From Megachile rotundata (lineage: Eukaryota; Arthropoda; Insecta; Hymenoptera; Megachilidae): a stretch of 64,000 nt of DNA. Shown here piece by piece: positions 1 through 14,731 of this stretch (positions within the stretch are counted from its first letter, which is position 1; every line of letters begins with the position of its first letter). Location: NCBI RefSeq assembly GCF_050947335.1, contig NW_027473599.1:148839-212838 (forward strand). The letters are read 5' to 3'. The position numbers and the translations under genes were made by a program. Below the pieces are notes generated by a model that saw only the letters and a program-made list of their open reading frames with translations, was not told the origin of the DNA and made no database searches.

Positions 1-3000
1 TACAGTAATTGTAGTTCTATCGATCATATCGGCATAATATGGCTAATAATATGAGTTCGATTGATAATAATAAGAGTAATAAGTATAGTAATTGTCGTTC
101 TATCGATCATATAAGCATAATATGGCTAATAATATGACTTAGATTGATAATACTAAGAGTAGTGAGTATAGTAATTCTCGTTCTATCGATCATATAAGCA
201 TAATATGGCTAATAATATGAGTTAGATTGATAATAATAAGAGTAATGAGTACAGTAATTGTAGTTCTATCGATCATATCGGCATAATATGGCTAATAATA
301 TGATATAGATTGATAATAATAAGAGTAATAAGTATAGTATTTGTCGTTCTATCGATCATGTAAGCATAATATGGCTAATAATACGAGTTAGATTGATAAT
401 AATAAGAGTAATAAGTATAGTAATTGTCGTTCTATCGATCATTTAAGCATAATATGGGTAATAATATGAGTCAGATTGATAATAATAACAGTACTAAGTA
501 TAGTAATTGTCGTTCTATCGATAATATAAGCATAATATGGCTAATAATATGAGTTAGATTGATAATACTAAGAGTAGTGAGTATAGTAGTTCTCGTTCCA
601 TCGATCATATAAGCATAATATGGCTAATAATATGAGTTAGATTGATAATAATAAGAGTAATGAGTATAGTAATTGTAGTTCTATCGATCATATCGGCATA
701 ATATGGCTAATAATATGATATAGATTGATAATAATAAGAGTAATAAGTATAGTATTTGTCGTTCTATCGATCATGTAAGCATAATATGGCTAATAATACG
801 AGTTAGATTGATAATAATAAGAGTAATAAGTATAGTAATTGTCGTTCTATCGATCATTTAAGCATAATATGGCTAATAATATGAGTTAGATTGATAATAG
901 TAAGAGTAGTGAGTATAGTAGTTCTCGTTCCATCGATCATATAAGCATAATATGGCTAATAATATGAGTTAGATTGATAATACTAAGAGTAGTGAGTATA
1001 GTAATTCTCGTTCTATCGATCATATAAGCATAATATGGCTAATAATATGAGTTAGATTGATAATAATAAGAGTAATAACTACAGTAATTGTCGTTCTATC
1101 GATCATATAAGCATAATAAGGCTAATAATATGAGTTAGATTGATAATAATAAGAGTAATAAGTATAGTAATTGTCGTTCTCTCGATCATATGAGCATAAT
1201 ATGGCTAATAATATGAGTTAGATTGATAGTAATAAGAGTAATAAGTATAGTAATTGTCGTTCTATCGATCATATAAGCATAATAAGGCTAATAATATGAG
1301 TTAGAGTGATAATACTAAGAGTAGTGAGTATAGTAATTCTCATTCTATCGATCATATAAGCATAATATGGCTAATAATATGAGTTAGATTGATAATAATA
1401 AGAGTAATGAGTATAGTAATTGTAGTTCTATCGATCATATCGGCATAATATGGTGAATAATATGAGTTAGATTCATAATAATAACAGTAATAAGTATAGT
1501 AATTGTCGTTCTATCGATAATATAAGCATAATATGGCTAATAATATGAGTTAGATTGATAATACTAAGAGTAGTGAGTATAGTAGTTCTCGTTCTATCGA
1601 TCATATAAGCATAATATGGCTAATAATATGAGTTAGATTGATAATGCTAAGAGTAGTGAGTATAGTAATTGTCGTTCTATCGATCATATAAGCATAATAT
1701 GGCTAATAATATGATATAGATTGATAATAATAAGAGTAATAAGTATAGTATTTGTCGTTCTATCGATCATGTAAGCATAATATGGCTAATAATACGAGTT
1801 AGATTGATAATAATAAGAGTAATAAGTATAGTAATTGTCGTTCTATCGATCATTTAAGCATAATATGGCTAATAATATGAGTTAGATTGATAATAATAAC
1901 AGTAATAAGTATAGTAATTGTCGTTCTATCGATAATATAAGCATAATATGGCTAATAATATGAGTTAGATTGATAATACTATGAGTAGTGAATATAGTAA
2001 TTCTCGTTCTATCGATCATATAAGCATAATATGGCTAATAATATGAGTTAGATTGATGATAATAAGAGTAATGGGTATAGTAATTGTAGTTCTATCGATC
2101 ATATAAGCAAAATATGGCTAATAATATGAGTTAGATTGATAATAATAAGAGAAATAACTACAGTAATTGTCGTTCTATCGATCATATAAGCATAATAAGG
2201 CTAATAATATGAGTTAGAGTGATAATACTAAGAGTAGTGAGTATTGTAATTCTCATTCTATCGATCATATAAGCATAATATGGCTAATAATATGAGTTAG
2301 ATTGATAATAATAACAGTAATAAGTATAGTAACTGTCGTTCTATCGATAATATAAGCATAATATGGCTAATAATATGAGTTAGGTTGATAATACTAAGAG
2401 TAGTGAGTATAGTAATTGTCGTTCTATCGATCATATAAGCATAATATGGCTAATAATATGATATAGATTGATAATAATAACAGTAATAAGTATAGTATTT
2501 GTCGTTCTATCGATCATGTAAGCATAATATGGCTAATAATACGAGTTGGATTGATAATAATAAGAGTAATAAGTATAGTAATTGTCGTTCTATCGATCAT
2601 TTAAGCATAATATGGCTAATAATATGAGTTAGATTGATAATAATAACTGTAATAAGTATAGTAATTGTCGTTCTATCGATAATATAAGCATAATATGGCT
2701 AATAATATGAGTTAGATTGATAATACTAAGAGTAGTGAGTATAGTAATTCTCGTTCTATCCATCATATAAGCATAATATGGCTAATAATAAGAGTTAGTA
2801 TGATAATAATAAGAGTAATGAGTATAGTAATTGTAGTTCTATCGAACATATCGGCATAATATGGTTAATAATATGAGATAGATTCATAATAATAAGAGTA
2901 ATAAGTATAGTAATTGTCGTTCTATCGATCATATAAGCATAATATGGCTAATAATATGAGTTAGATTGATAATACTAAGAGTAGTGAGTATAGTAATTCT

Positions 3001-3114
3001 CGTTCTATCGATCATATAAGCATAATATGGCTAATAATATGAGTTAGATTGATAATAATAACAGTAATAAGTATAGTAATTGTCGTTCTATCGATAATAT
3101 AAGCATAATATGGC
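1..3114. repeat. Left mosaic part of the array
   Basis: No gene is present. About 126-1484 matches about 40381-41739 at an offset of 485 monomers, sharing the rare 'gtactaag' form at 492 and 40747. About 1690-2647 matches 57.6-58.6 kb and again 60.9-61.9 kb, sharing 'actatgag' at 1978, 57921 and 61241. Private differences in this left part include 'gacttag' near 137, 'aacag' for 'aagag' near 2480 and 'gttggatt' near 2547. Confidence 0.75.
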
Positions 3115-6100
3115 TAATAATATGAGTTAGATTGATAATACTAAGAGTAGTGAGTATAGTAATTCTCGTTCTATCCATCATATAAGCATAATATGGCTAA
3201 TAATAAGAGTTAGTATGATAATAATAAGAGTAATGAGTATAGTAATTGTAGTTCTATCGATCATATCGGCATAATATGGTTAATAATATGAGTTAGATTC
3301 ATAATAATAAGAGTAATAAGTATAGTAATTGTCATTCTATCGATCATATAAGCATAATATGGCTAATAATATGAGTTAGATTGATAATACTAAGAGTAGT
3401 GAGTATAGTAATTCTCGTTCTATCGATCATATAAGCATAATATGGCTAATAATATGAGTTGGATTGATAATAATAACAGTAATAAGTATAGTAATTGTCG
3501 TTCTATCGATAATATAAGCATAATATGGCTAATAATATGAGTTAGATTGATAATAATAAGAGTAATAACTACAGTAATTGTCGTTCTATCGATCATATAA
3601 GCATAATAAGGCTAATAATATGAGTTAGATTGATAATAATAAGAGTAATAAGTATAGTAATTGTCGTTCTCTCGATCATATGAGCATAATATGGCTAATA
3701 ATATGAGTTAGAGTGATAATACTAAGAGTAGTGAGTATAGTAATTCTCATTCTATCGATCATTTAAGCATAATATGGCTAATAATATCAGTTAGATTGAT
3801 AATAATAACAGTAATAAGTATAGTAATTGTCGTTCTATCGATAATATAACCATAATATGGCTAATAATATGAGTTAGATTGATAATACTAAGGGTAGTGA
3901 GTATAGTAATTCTCGTTCTATCGATCATATAAGCATAATATGGCTAATAACATGAGTTAGATTGATAGTAATAAGAGTAATAAGTATAGTAATTGTCGTT
4001 CTATCGATCATATCAGCATAATAAGGCTAATAATATGAGTTAGAGTGATAATACTAAGAGTAGTGAGTATAGTAATTCTCATTCTATCGATGATATAAGC
4101 ATAATATGGCTAATAATATGAGTTAGATTGATAATAATAAGAGTAATGAGTATAGTAATTGTAGTTCTATCGATCATATCGGCATAATATGGTGAATAAT
4201 ATGAGTTAGATTCATAATAATAAGAGTAATAAGTATAGTAATTGTCGTTCTATCGATCATATATGCATAATATGGCTAATAATATGAGTTAGATTGATAA
4301 TAATAAGAGTAATAACTACAGTAATTGTCGTTCTATCGATCATATAAGCATAATAAGGCTAATAATATGAGTTAGAGTGATAATACTAAGAGTAGTGAGT
4401 ATAGTAATTCTCATTCTATCGATCATATAAGCATAATATGGCAAATAATATGAGTTAGATTGATAATAATAAGAGTAATGAGTATAGTAATTGTAGTTCT
4501 ATCGATCATTTAAGCATAATATGGCTAATAATATGAGTTAGATTGATAATAATAAGAGTAATGAGTATAGTAATTGTAGTTCTATCGATCATATCTGCAT
4601 AATATGGTTAATAATATGAGTTAGATTCATAATAATAAGAGTAGTAAGTATAGTATTTGTCGTTCTATCGATCATATAAGCATAATATGGCTAATAATAT
4701 GAGTTAGATTGATAGTAATAAGAGTAATGAGTATAGTAATTGTAGTTCTATCGATCATTTAAGCATAATATGGCTAATAATATGAGTTAGATTGATAATA
4801 TTAACAGTAATAAGTATAGTAATTGTCGTTCTATCGATCATATAAGCATAATAAGGCTAATAATATGAGTTAGAGTGATAATACTAAGAGTAGTGAGTAT
4901 TGTAATTCTCATTCTATCGATCATATAAGCATAATATGGCTAATAATATGAGTTAGATTGATAATAATAAGAGTAATAAGTATAGTAATTGTCGTTCTAT
5001 CGATCATATAAGCATAATTTGGCTAATAATATGAGTTAGATTGATAATACTAAGAGTAGTGAGTATAGTAATTCTCGTTCTATCGATCATATAAGCATAA
5101 TATGGCTAATAATATGAGTTAGATTGATACTAATAAGAGTAATGAGTGTAGTAATTGTAGATCTATCGATCATTTAAGCATAATAAGGCTAATAATATGA
5201 GTTAGAGTGATAATACTAAGAGTAGTGAGTATTGTAATTCTCATTCTATCGATCATATAAGCATAATATGGCTAATAATATGAGTTAGATTGATAATAAT
5301 AAGAGTAATGAGTATAGTAATTGTAGTTCTATCGATCATTTAAGCATAATATGGCTAATAATACGAGTTAGATTGATAATATTAACAGTAATAAGTATAG
5401 TAATTGTCGTTCTATCGATAATATAACCATAATATGGCTAGTAATATGAGTTAGATTGATAATACTAAGAGTAGTGAGTATAGTAATTCTCGTTCTATCG
5501 ATCATATAAGCATAATATGGCTAATAATATGAGTTAGATTGATAATAATAAGAGTAATAACTACAGTAATTGTCGTTCTATCGATCATTTAAGCATAATA
5601 TGGCTAATAATATGAGTTAGATTGATAATAGTAAGAGTAGTGAGTATAGTAGTTCTCGTTCCATCGATCATATAAGCATAATATGGCTAATAATATGAGT
5701 TAGATTGATAATACTAAGAGTAGTGAGTATAGTAATTCTCGTTCTATCGATCATATAAGCATAATATGGCTAATAATATGAGTTAGATTGATAATAATAA
5801 GAGTAATAACTACAGTAATTGTCGTTCTATCGATCATATAAGCATAATAAGGCTAATAATATGAGTTAGATTGATAATAATAAGAGTAATAAGTATAGTA
5901 ATTGTCGTTCTCTCGATCATATGAGCATAATATGGCTAATAATATGAGTTAGATTGATAGTAATAAGAGTAATAAGTATAGTAATTGTCGTTCTATCGAT
6001 CATATAAGCATAATAAGGCTAATAATATGAGTTAGAGTGATAATACTAAGAGTAGTGAGTATAGTAATTCTCATTCTATCGATCATATAAGCATAATATG

Positions 6101-9100
6101 GCTAATAATATGATTTAGATTGATAATAATAAGAGTAATGAGTATAGTAATTGTAGTTCTATCGATCATATCGGCATAATATGGTGAATAATATGAGTTA
6201 GATTCATAATAATAAGAGTAATAAGTATAGTAATTGTCGTTCTATCGATCATATAAGCATAATATGGCTAATAATATGAGTTAGATTGATAATACTAAGA
6301 GTAGTGAGTATAGTAATTCTCGTTCTATCGATCATATAAGCATAATATGGCTAATAATATGAGTTAGATTGATAATAATAAGAGTAATAACTACAGTACT
6401 TGTCGTTCCATCGATCATATAAGCATAATAAGGCTAATAATATGAGTTAGATTGATAATAATAAGAGTAATAAGTATAGTAATTGTCGTTCTCTCGATCA
6501 TATAAGCATAATATGGCTAATAATATGAGTTAGAGTGATAATACTAAGAGTAGTGAGTATAGTAATTCTCATTCTATCGATCATTTAAGCATAATATGGC
6601 TAATAATATGAGTTAGATTGATAATAATAACAGTAATAAGTATAGTAATTGTCGTCCTATCGATAATATAAGCATAATATGGCTAATAATATGAGTTAGA
6701 TTGATAATACTAAGAGTAGTGAGTATAGTAATTCTCGTTCTATCCATCATATAAGCATAATATGGCTAATAATATGAGTTAGATTGATAATAATAAGAGT
6801 AATGAGTATAGTAATTGTAGTTCTATCGATCATATCTGCATAATATGGTTAATAATATGAGTTAGATTCATAATAATAAGAGTAATAAGTATAGTAATTG
6901 TCGTTCTATCGATCATATAAGCATAATATGGCTAATAATATGAGTTAGATTGATAATACTAAGAGTAGTGAGTATAGTAATTCTCGTTCTATCGACCATA
7001 TAAGCATAATATGGCTAATAATATGAGTTAGATTGATAGTAATAAGAGTAATAAGTATAGTAATTGTCGTTCTATCGATCATATAAGCATAATAAGGCTA
7101 ATAATATGAGTTAGAGTGATAATACTAAGAGTAGTGAGTATAGTAATTCTCATTCTATCGATCATATAAGCATAATATGGCTAATAATATGAGTTAGATT
7201 GATAATAATAAGAGTAATGAGTATAGTAATTGTAGTTCTATCGATCATATCGGCATAATATGGTGAATAATATGAGTTAGATTCATAATAATAAGAGTAA
7301 TAAGTATAGTAATTGTCGTTCTATCGATCATATAAGCATAATATGGCTAATAATATGAGTTAGATTGATAATAATAAGAGTAGTAAGTATAGTATTTGTC
7401 GTTCTATCGATCATATAAGCATAATATGGCTAATAATATGAGTTAGATTGATAATAATAAGAGTAATAAGTATAGTAATTGTCGTTCTATCGATCATTTA
7501 AGCATAATATGGGTAATAATATGAGTCAGATTGATAATAATAACAGTAATAAGTATAGTAATTGTCGTTCTATCGATAATATAAGCATAATATGGCTAAT
7601 AATATGAGTTAGATTGATAATACTAAGAGTAGTGAGTATAGTAGTTCTCGTTCTATCGATCATATAAGCATAATATGGCTAATAATATGAGTTAGATTGA
7701 TAATAATAAGAGTAATAAGTATAGTAATTGTCGTTCTATCGATCATATAAGCATAATATGGCTAATAATATGTGTTAGATTGATAATACTAAGAGTAGTG
7801 AGTATAGTAATTCTCGTTCTATCGATCATATATGCATAATATGGCTAATAATATGAGTTAGATTGATAATAATAAGAGTAATAACTACAGTAATTGTCGT
7901 TCTATCGATCATATAAGCATAATAAGGCTAATAATATGAGTTAGAGTGATAATACTAAGAGTAGTGAGTATAGTAATTCTCATTCTATCGATCATATAAG
8001 CATAATATGGCTAATAATATGAGTTAGATTGATAATAATAAGAGTAATGAGTATAGTAATTGTAGTTCTATCGATCATTTAAGCATAATATGGCTAATAA
8101 TATGAGTTAGATTGATGATAATAAGAGTAATGAGTATAGTAATTGTAGTTCTATCGATCATATCTGCACAATATGGTTAATAATATGAGTTAGATTGATA
8201 ATAATAAGAGTAGTAAGTATAGTATTTGTCGTTCTATCGATCATATAAGCATAATATGGCTAATAATATGAGTTAGATTGATAATACTAAGAGTAGCGAG
8301 TATAGTAATTCTCGTTCTATCGATCATATAAGCATAATATGGCTAATAATATGAGTTAGATTGATAATAATAAGAGTAATGAGTACAGTAATTGTAGTTC
8401 TATCGATCATATCGGCATAATATGGCTAATAATATGATATAGATTGATAATAATAAGAGTAATAAGTATAGTATTTGTCGTTCTATCGATCATGTAAGCA
8501 TAATATGGCTAATAATACGAGTTAGATTGATAATAATAAGAGTAATAAGTATAGTAATTGTCGTTCTATCGATCATTTAAGCATAGTATGGGTAATAATA
8601 TGAGTCAGATTGATAATAATAACAGTAATAAGTATAGTAATTGTCGTTCTATATATAATATAAGCATAATATGGCTAATAATATGAGTTAGATTGATAAT
8701 ACTAAGAGTAGTGAGTATAGTAGTTCTCGTTCCATCGATCATATAAGCATAATATGGCTAATAATATGAGTTAGATTGATAATAATAAGAGTAATAACTA
8801 CAGTAATTGTCGTTCTATCGATCATATAAGCATAATAAGGCTAATAATATGAGTTAGAGTGATAATACTAAGAGTAGTGAGTATTGTAATTCTCATTCTA
8901 TCGATCATATAAGCATAATATGGCTAATAATATGAGTTAGATTGATAATAATAAGAGTAATGAGTATAGTAATTGTAGTTCTATCGATGATTTAAGCATA
9001 ATATGGCTAATAATATGAGTTAGATTGATAATATTAACAGTAATAAGTATAGTAATTGTCGTTCTATCGATAATATAACCATAATATGGCTAGTAATATG

Positions 9101-9349
9101 AGTTAGATTGATAATACTAAGAGTAGTGAGTATAGTAATTCTCGTTCTATCGATCATATAAGCATAATATGGCTAATAATATGAGTTAGATTGATAATAA
9201 TAAGAGTAATAACTACAGTAATTGTCGTTCTATCGATCATATAAGCATAATAAGGCTAATAATATGAGTTAGAGTGATAATACTAAGAGTAGTGAGTATA
9301 GTAATTGTCGTTCTATCGATCATATAAGCATAATATGGCTAATAATATG
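3115..9349. repeat. Segment R1, source-like copy of a dispersed segmental duplication
   Basis: 3115-8573 matches 21624-28742 (R3) and 4938-9349 matches 14732-20886 (R2). Shared rare markers are 'gatactaataag' at 5125, 'tacttgtcg' near 6397, 'gtcgtcct' at 6651 and 'gagtagcgag' at 8291. R1 lacks the 20- and 21-monomer duplications found inside R3 and R2, so it has the simpler arrangement. Private or partly shared substitutions in R1 include 'gcaaataat' near 4441, 'ataattt' near 5018, 'tgtgttag' near 7772 and 'cgatgat' near 8988. Direction of copying is inferred, not shown. Confidence 0.75.
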
Positions 9350-12300
9350 AGTTAGATTGATAATAATAAGAGTAATGAGTACAGTAATTGTAGTTCTATC
9401 GATCATATCGGCATAATATGGCTAATAATAAGAGTTAGTATGATAATAATAAGAGTAATGAGTATAGTAATTGTAGTTCTATCGATCATATCGGCATAAT
9501 ATGGTTAATAATATGAGTTAGATTCATAATAATAAGAGTAATAAGTATAGTAATTGTCATTCTATCGATCATATAAGCATAATATGGCTAATAATATGAG
9601 TTAGATTGATAATACTAAGAGTAGTGAGTATAGTAATTCTCGTTCTATCGATCATATAAGCATAATATGGCTAATAATATGAGTTGGATTGATAATAATA
9701 ACAGTAATAAGTATAGTAATTGTCGTTCTATCGATAATATAAGCATAATATGGCTAATAATATGAGTTAGATTGATAATAATAAGAGTAATAACTACAGT
9801 AATTGTCGTTCTATCGATCATATAAGCATAATAAGGCTAATAATATGAGTTAGATTGATAATAATAAGAGTAATAAGTATAGTAATTGTCGTTCTCTCGA
9901 TCATATGAGCATAATATGGCTAATAATATGAGTTAGAGTGATAATACTAAGAGTAGTGAGTATAGTAATTCTCATTCTATCGATCATTTAAGCATAATAT
10001 GGCTAATAATATGAGTTAGATTGATAATAATAACAGTAATAAGTATAGTAATTGTCGTTCTATCGATAATATAACCATAATATGGCTAATAATATGAGTT
10101 AGATTGATAATACTAAGGGTAGTGAGTATAGTAATTCTCGTTCTATCGATCATATAAGCATAATATGGCTAATAACATGAGTTGGATTGATAGTAATAAG
10201 AGTAATAAGTATAGTAATTGTCGTTCTATCGATCATATCAGCATAATAAGGCTAATAATATGAGTTAGAGTGATAATACTAAGAGTAGTGAGTATAGTAA
10301 TTCTCATTCTATCGATGATATAAGCATAATATGGCTAATAATATGAGTTAGATTGATAATAATAAGAGTAATGAGTATAGTAATTGTAGTTCTATCGATC
10401 ATATCGGCATAATATGGTGAATAATATGAGTTAGATTCATAATAATAAGAGTAATAAGTATAGTAATTGTCGTTCTATCGATCATATATGCATAATATGG
10501 CTAATAATATGAGTTAGATTGATAATAATAAGAGTAATAACTACAGTAATTGTCGTTCTATCGATCATATAAGCATAATAAGGCTAATAATATGAGTTAG
10601 AGTGATAATACTAAGAGTAGTGAGTATAGTAATTCTCATTCTATCGATCATATAAGCATAATATGGCTAATAATATGAGTTAGATTGATAATAATAAGAG
10701 TAATGAGTATAGTAATTGTAGTTCTATCGATCATTTAAGCATAATATGGCTAATAATATGAGTTAGATTGATAATAATAAGAGTAATGAGTATAGTAATT
10801 GTAGTTCTATCGATCATATCTGCATAATATGGTTAATAATATGAGTTAGATTCATAATAATAAGAGTAGTAAGTATAGTATTTGTCGTTCTATCGATCAT
10901 ATAAGCATAATATGGCTAATAATATGAGTTAGATTGATAGTAATAAGAGTAATGAGTATAGTAATTGTAGTTCTATCGATCATTTAAGCATAATATGGCT
11001 AATAATATGAGTTAGATTGATAATATTAACAGTAATAAGTATAGTAATTGTCGTTCTATCGATCATATAAGCATAATAAGGCTAATAATATGAGTTAGAG
11101 TGATAATACTAAGAGTAGTGAGTATTGTAATTCTCATTCTATCGATCATATAAGCATAATATGGCTAATAATATGAGTTAGATTGATAATAATAAGAGTA
11201 ATAAGTATAGTAATTGTCGTTCTATCGATCATATAAGCATAATATGGCTAATAATATGAGTTAGATTGATAATACTAAGAGTAGTGAGTATAGTAATTCT
11301 CGTTCTATCGATCATATAAGCATAATATGGCTAATAATATGAGTTAGATTGATAATAATAAGAGTAATGAGTATAGTAATTGTAGTTCTATCGATCATTT
11401 AAGCATAATATGGCTAATAATATGAGTTAGATTGATGATAATAAGAGTAATGAGTATAGTAATTGTAGTTCTATCGATCATATCTGCACAATATGGTTAA
11501 TAATATGAGTTAGATTGATAATAATAAGAGTAGTAAGTATAGTATTTGTCGTTCTATCGATCATATAAGCATAATATGGCTAATAATATGAGTTAGATTG
11601 ATAATACTAAGAGTAGCGAGTATAGTAATTCTCGTTCTATCGATCATATAAGCATAATATGGCTAATAATATGAGTTAGATTGATAATAATAAGAGTAAT
11701 GAGTACAGTAATTGTAGTTCTATCGATCATATCGGCATAATATGGCTAATAATATGATATAGATTGATAATAATAAGAGTAATAAGTATAGTATTTGTCG
11801 TTCTATCGATCATGTAAGCATAATATGGCTAATAATACGAGTTAGATTGATAATAATAAGAGTAATAAGTATAGTAATTGTCGTTCTATCGATCATTTAA
11901 GCATAGTATGGGTAATAATATGAGTCAGATTGATAATAATAACAGTAATAAGTATAGTAATTGTCGTTCTATATATAATATAAGCATAATATGGCTAATA
12001 ATATGAGTTAGATTGATAATACTAAGAGTAGTGAGTATAGTAGTTCTCGTTCCATCGATCATATAAGCATAATATGGCTAATAATATGAGTTAGATTGAT
12101 AATAATAAGAGTAATAACTACAGTAATTGTCGTTCTATCGATCATATAAGCATAATAAGGCTAATAATATGAGTTAGAGTGATAATACTAAGAGTAGTGA
12201 GTATTGTAATTCTCATTCTATCGATCATATAAGCATAATATGGCTAATAATATGAGTTAGATTGATAATAATAAGAGTAATGAGTATAGTAATTGTAGTT

Positions 12301-14688
12301 CTATCGATCATTTAAGCATAATATGGCTAATAATATGAGTTAGATTGATAATATTAACAGTAATAAGTATAGTAATTGTCGTTCTATCGATAATATAACC
12401 ATAATATGGCTAGTAATATGAGTTAGATTGATAATACTAAGAGTAGTGAGTATAGTAATTCTCGTTCTATCGATCATATAAGCATAATATGGCTAATAAT
12501 ATGAGTTAGATTGATAATAATAAGAGTAATAACTACAGTAATTGTCGTTCTATCGATCATATAAGCATAATAAGGCTAATAATATGAGTTAGAGTGATAA
12601 TACTAAGAGTAGTGAGTATAGTAATTGTCGTTCTATCGATCATATAAGCATAATATGGCTAATAATATGAGTTAGATTGATAATAATAAGAGTAATGAGT
12701 ACAGTAATTGTAGTTCTATCGATCATATCGGCATAATATGGCTAATAATAAGAGTTAGTATGATAATAATAAGAGTAATGAGTATAGTAATTGTAGTTCT
12801 ATCGATCATATCGGCATAATATGGTTAATAATATGAGTTAGATTCATAATAATAAGAGTAATAAGTATAGTAATTGTCATTCTATCGATCATATAAGCAT
12901 AATATGGCTAATAATATGAGTTAGATTGATAATACTAAGAGTAGTGAGTATAGTAATTCTCGTTCTATCGATCATATAAGCATAATATGGCTAATAATAT
13001 GAGTTGGATTGATAATAATAACAGTAATAAGTATAGTAATTGTCGTTCTATCGATAATATAAGCATAATATGGCTAATAATATGAGTTAGATTGATAATA
13101 ATAAGAGTAATAACTACAGTAATTGTCGTTCTATCGATCATATAAGCATAATAAGGCTAATAATATGAGTTAGATTGATAATAATAAGAGTAATAAGTAT
13201 AGTAATTGTCGTTCTCTCGATCATATGAGCATAATATGGCTAATAATATGAGTTAGAGTGATAATACTAAGAGTAGTGAGTATAGTAATTCTCATTCTAT
13301 CGATCATTTAAGCATAATATGGCTAATAATATGAGTTAGATTGATAATAATAACAGTAATAAGTATAGTAATTGTCGTTCTATCGATAATATAACCATAA
13401 TATGGCTAATAATATGAGTTAGATTGATAATACTAAGGGTAGTGAGTATAGTAATTCTCGTTCTATCGATCATATAAGCATAATATGGCTAATAACATGA
13501 GTTGGATTGATAGTAATAAGAGTAATAAGTATAGTAATTGTCGTTCTATCGATCATATCAGCATAATAAGGCTAATAATATGAGTTAGAGTGATAATACT
13601 AAGAGTAGTGAGTATAGTAATTCTCATTCTATCGATGATATAAGCATAATATGGCTAATAATATGAGTTAGATTGATAATAATAAGAGTAATGAGTATAG
13701 TAATTGTAGTTCTATCGATCATATCGGCATAATATGGTGAATAATATGAGTTAGATTCATAATAATAAGAGTAATAAGTATAGTAATTGTCGTTCTATCG
13801 ATCATATATGCATAATATGGCTAATAATATGAGTTAGATTGATAATAATAAGAGTAATAACTACAGTAATTGTCGTTCTATCGATCATATAAGCATAATA
13901 AGGCTAATAATATGAGTTAGAGTGATAATACTAAGAGTAGTGAGTATAGTAATTCTCATTCTATCGATCATATAAGCATAATATGGCTAATAATATGAGT
14001 TAGATTGATAATAATAAGAGTAATGAGTATAGTAATTGTAGTTCTATCGATCATTTAAGCATAATATGGCTAATAATATGAGTTAGATTGATAATAATAA
14101 GAGTAATGAGTATAGTAATTGTAGTTCTATCGATCATATCTGCATAATATGGTTAATAATATGAGTTAGATTCATAATAATAAGAGTAGTAAGTATAGTA
14201 TTTGTCGTTCTATCGATCATATAAGCATAATATGGCTAATAATATGAGTTAGATTGATAGTAATAAGAGTAATGAGTATAGTAATTGTAGTTCTATCGAT
14301 CATTTAAGCATAATATGGCTAATAATATGAGTTAGATTGATAATATTAACAGTAATAAGTATAGTAATTGTCGTTCTATCGATCATATAAGCATAATAAG
14401 GCTAATAATATGAGTTAGAGTGATAATACTAAGAGTAGTGAGTATTGTAATTCTCATTCTATCGATCATATAAGCATAATATGGCTAATAATATGAGTTA
14501 GATTGATAATAATAAGAGTAATAAGTATAGTAATTGTCGTTCTATCGATCATATAAGCATAATATGGCTAATAATATGAGTTAGATTGATAATACTAAGA
14601 GTAGTGAGTATAGTAATTCTCGTTCTATCGATCATATAAGCATAATATGGCTAATAATATGAGTTAGATTGATAATAATAAGAGTAAT
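7983..14688. repeat. 40-monomer (3320-bp) tandem duplication
   Basis: Position x matches x+3320 from about 7983 to 11368, which is just over one full unit, as expected for a direct tandem duplication. Shared rare markers: 'gagtagcgag' at 8291 and 11611, 'tatataatat' near 8652 and 11972, 'gttggatt' at 9683 and 13003. The only difference I noticed is 'cgatgat' near 8988 against 'cgatcat' near 12308. Confidence 0.85.
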
Positions 14689-14731
14689 AACTACAGTAAT
14701 TGTCGTTCTATCGATCATATAAGCATAATAA

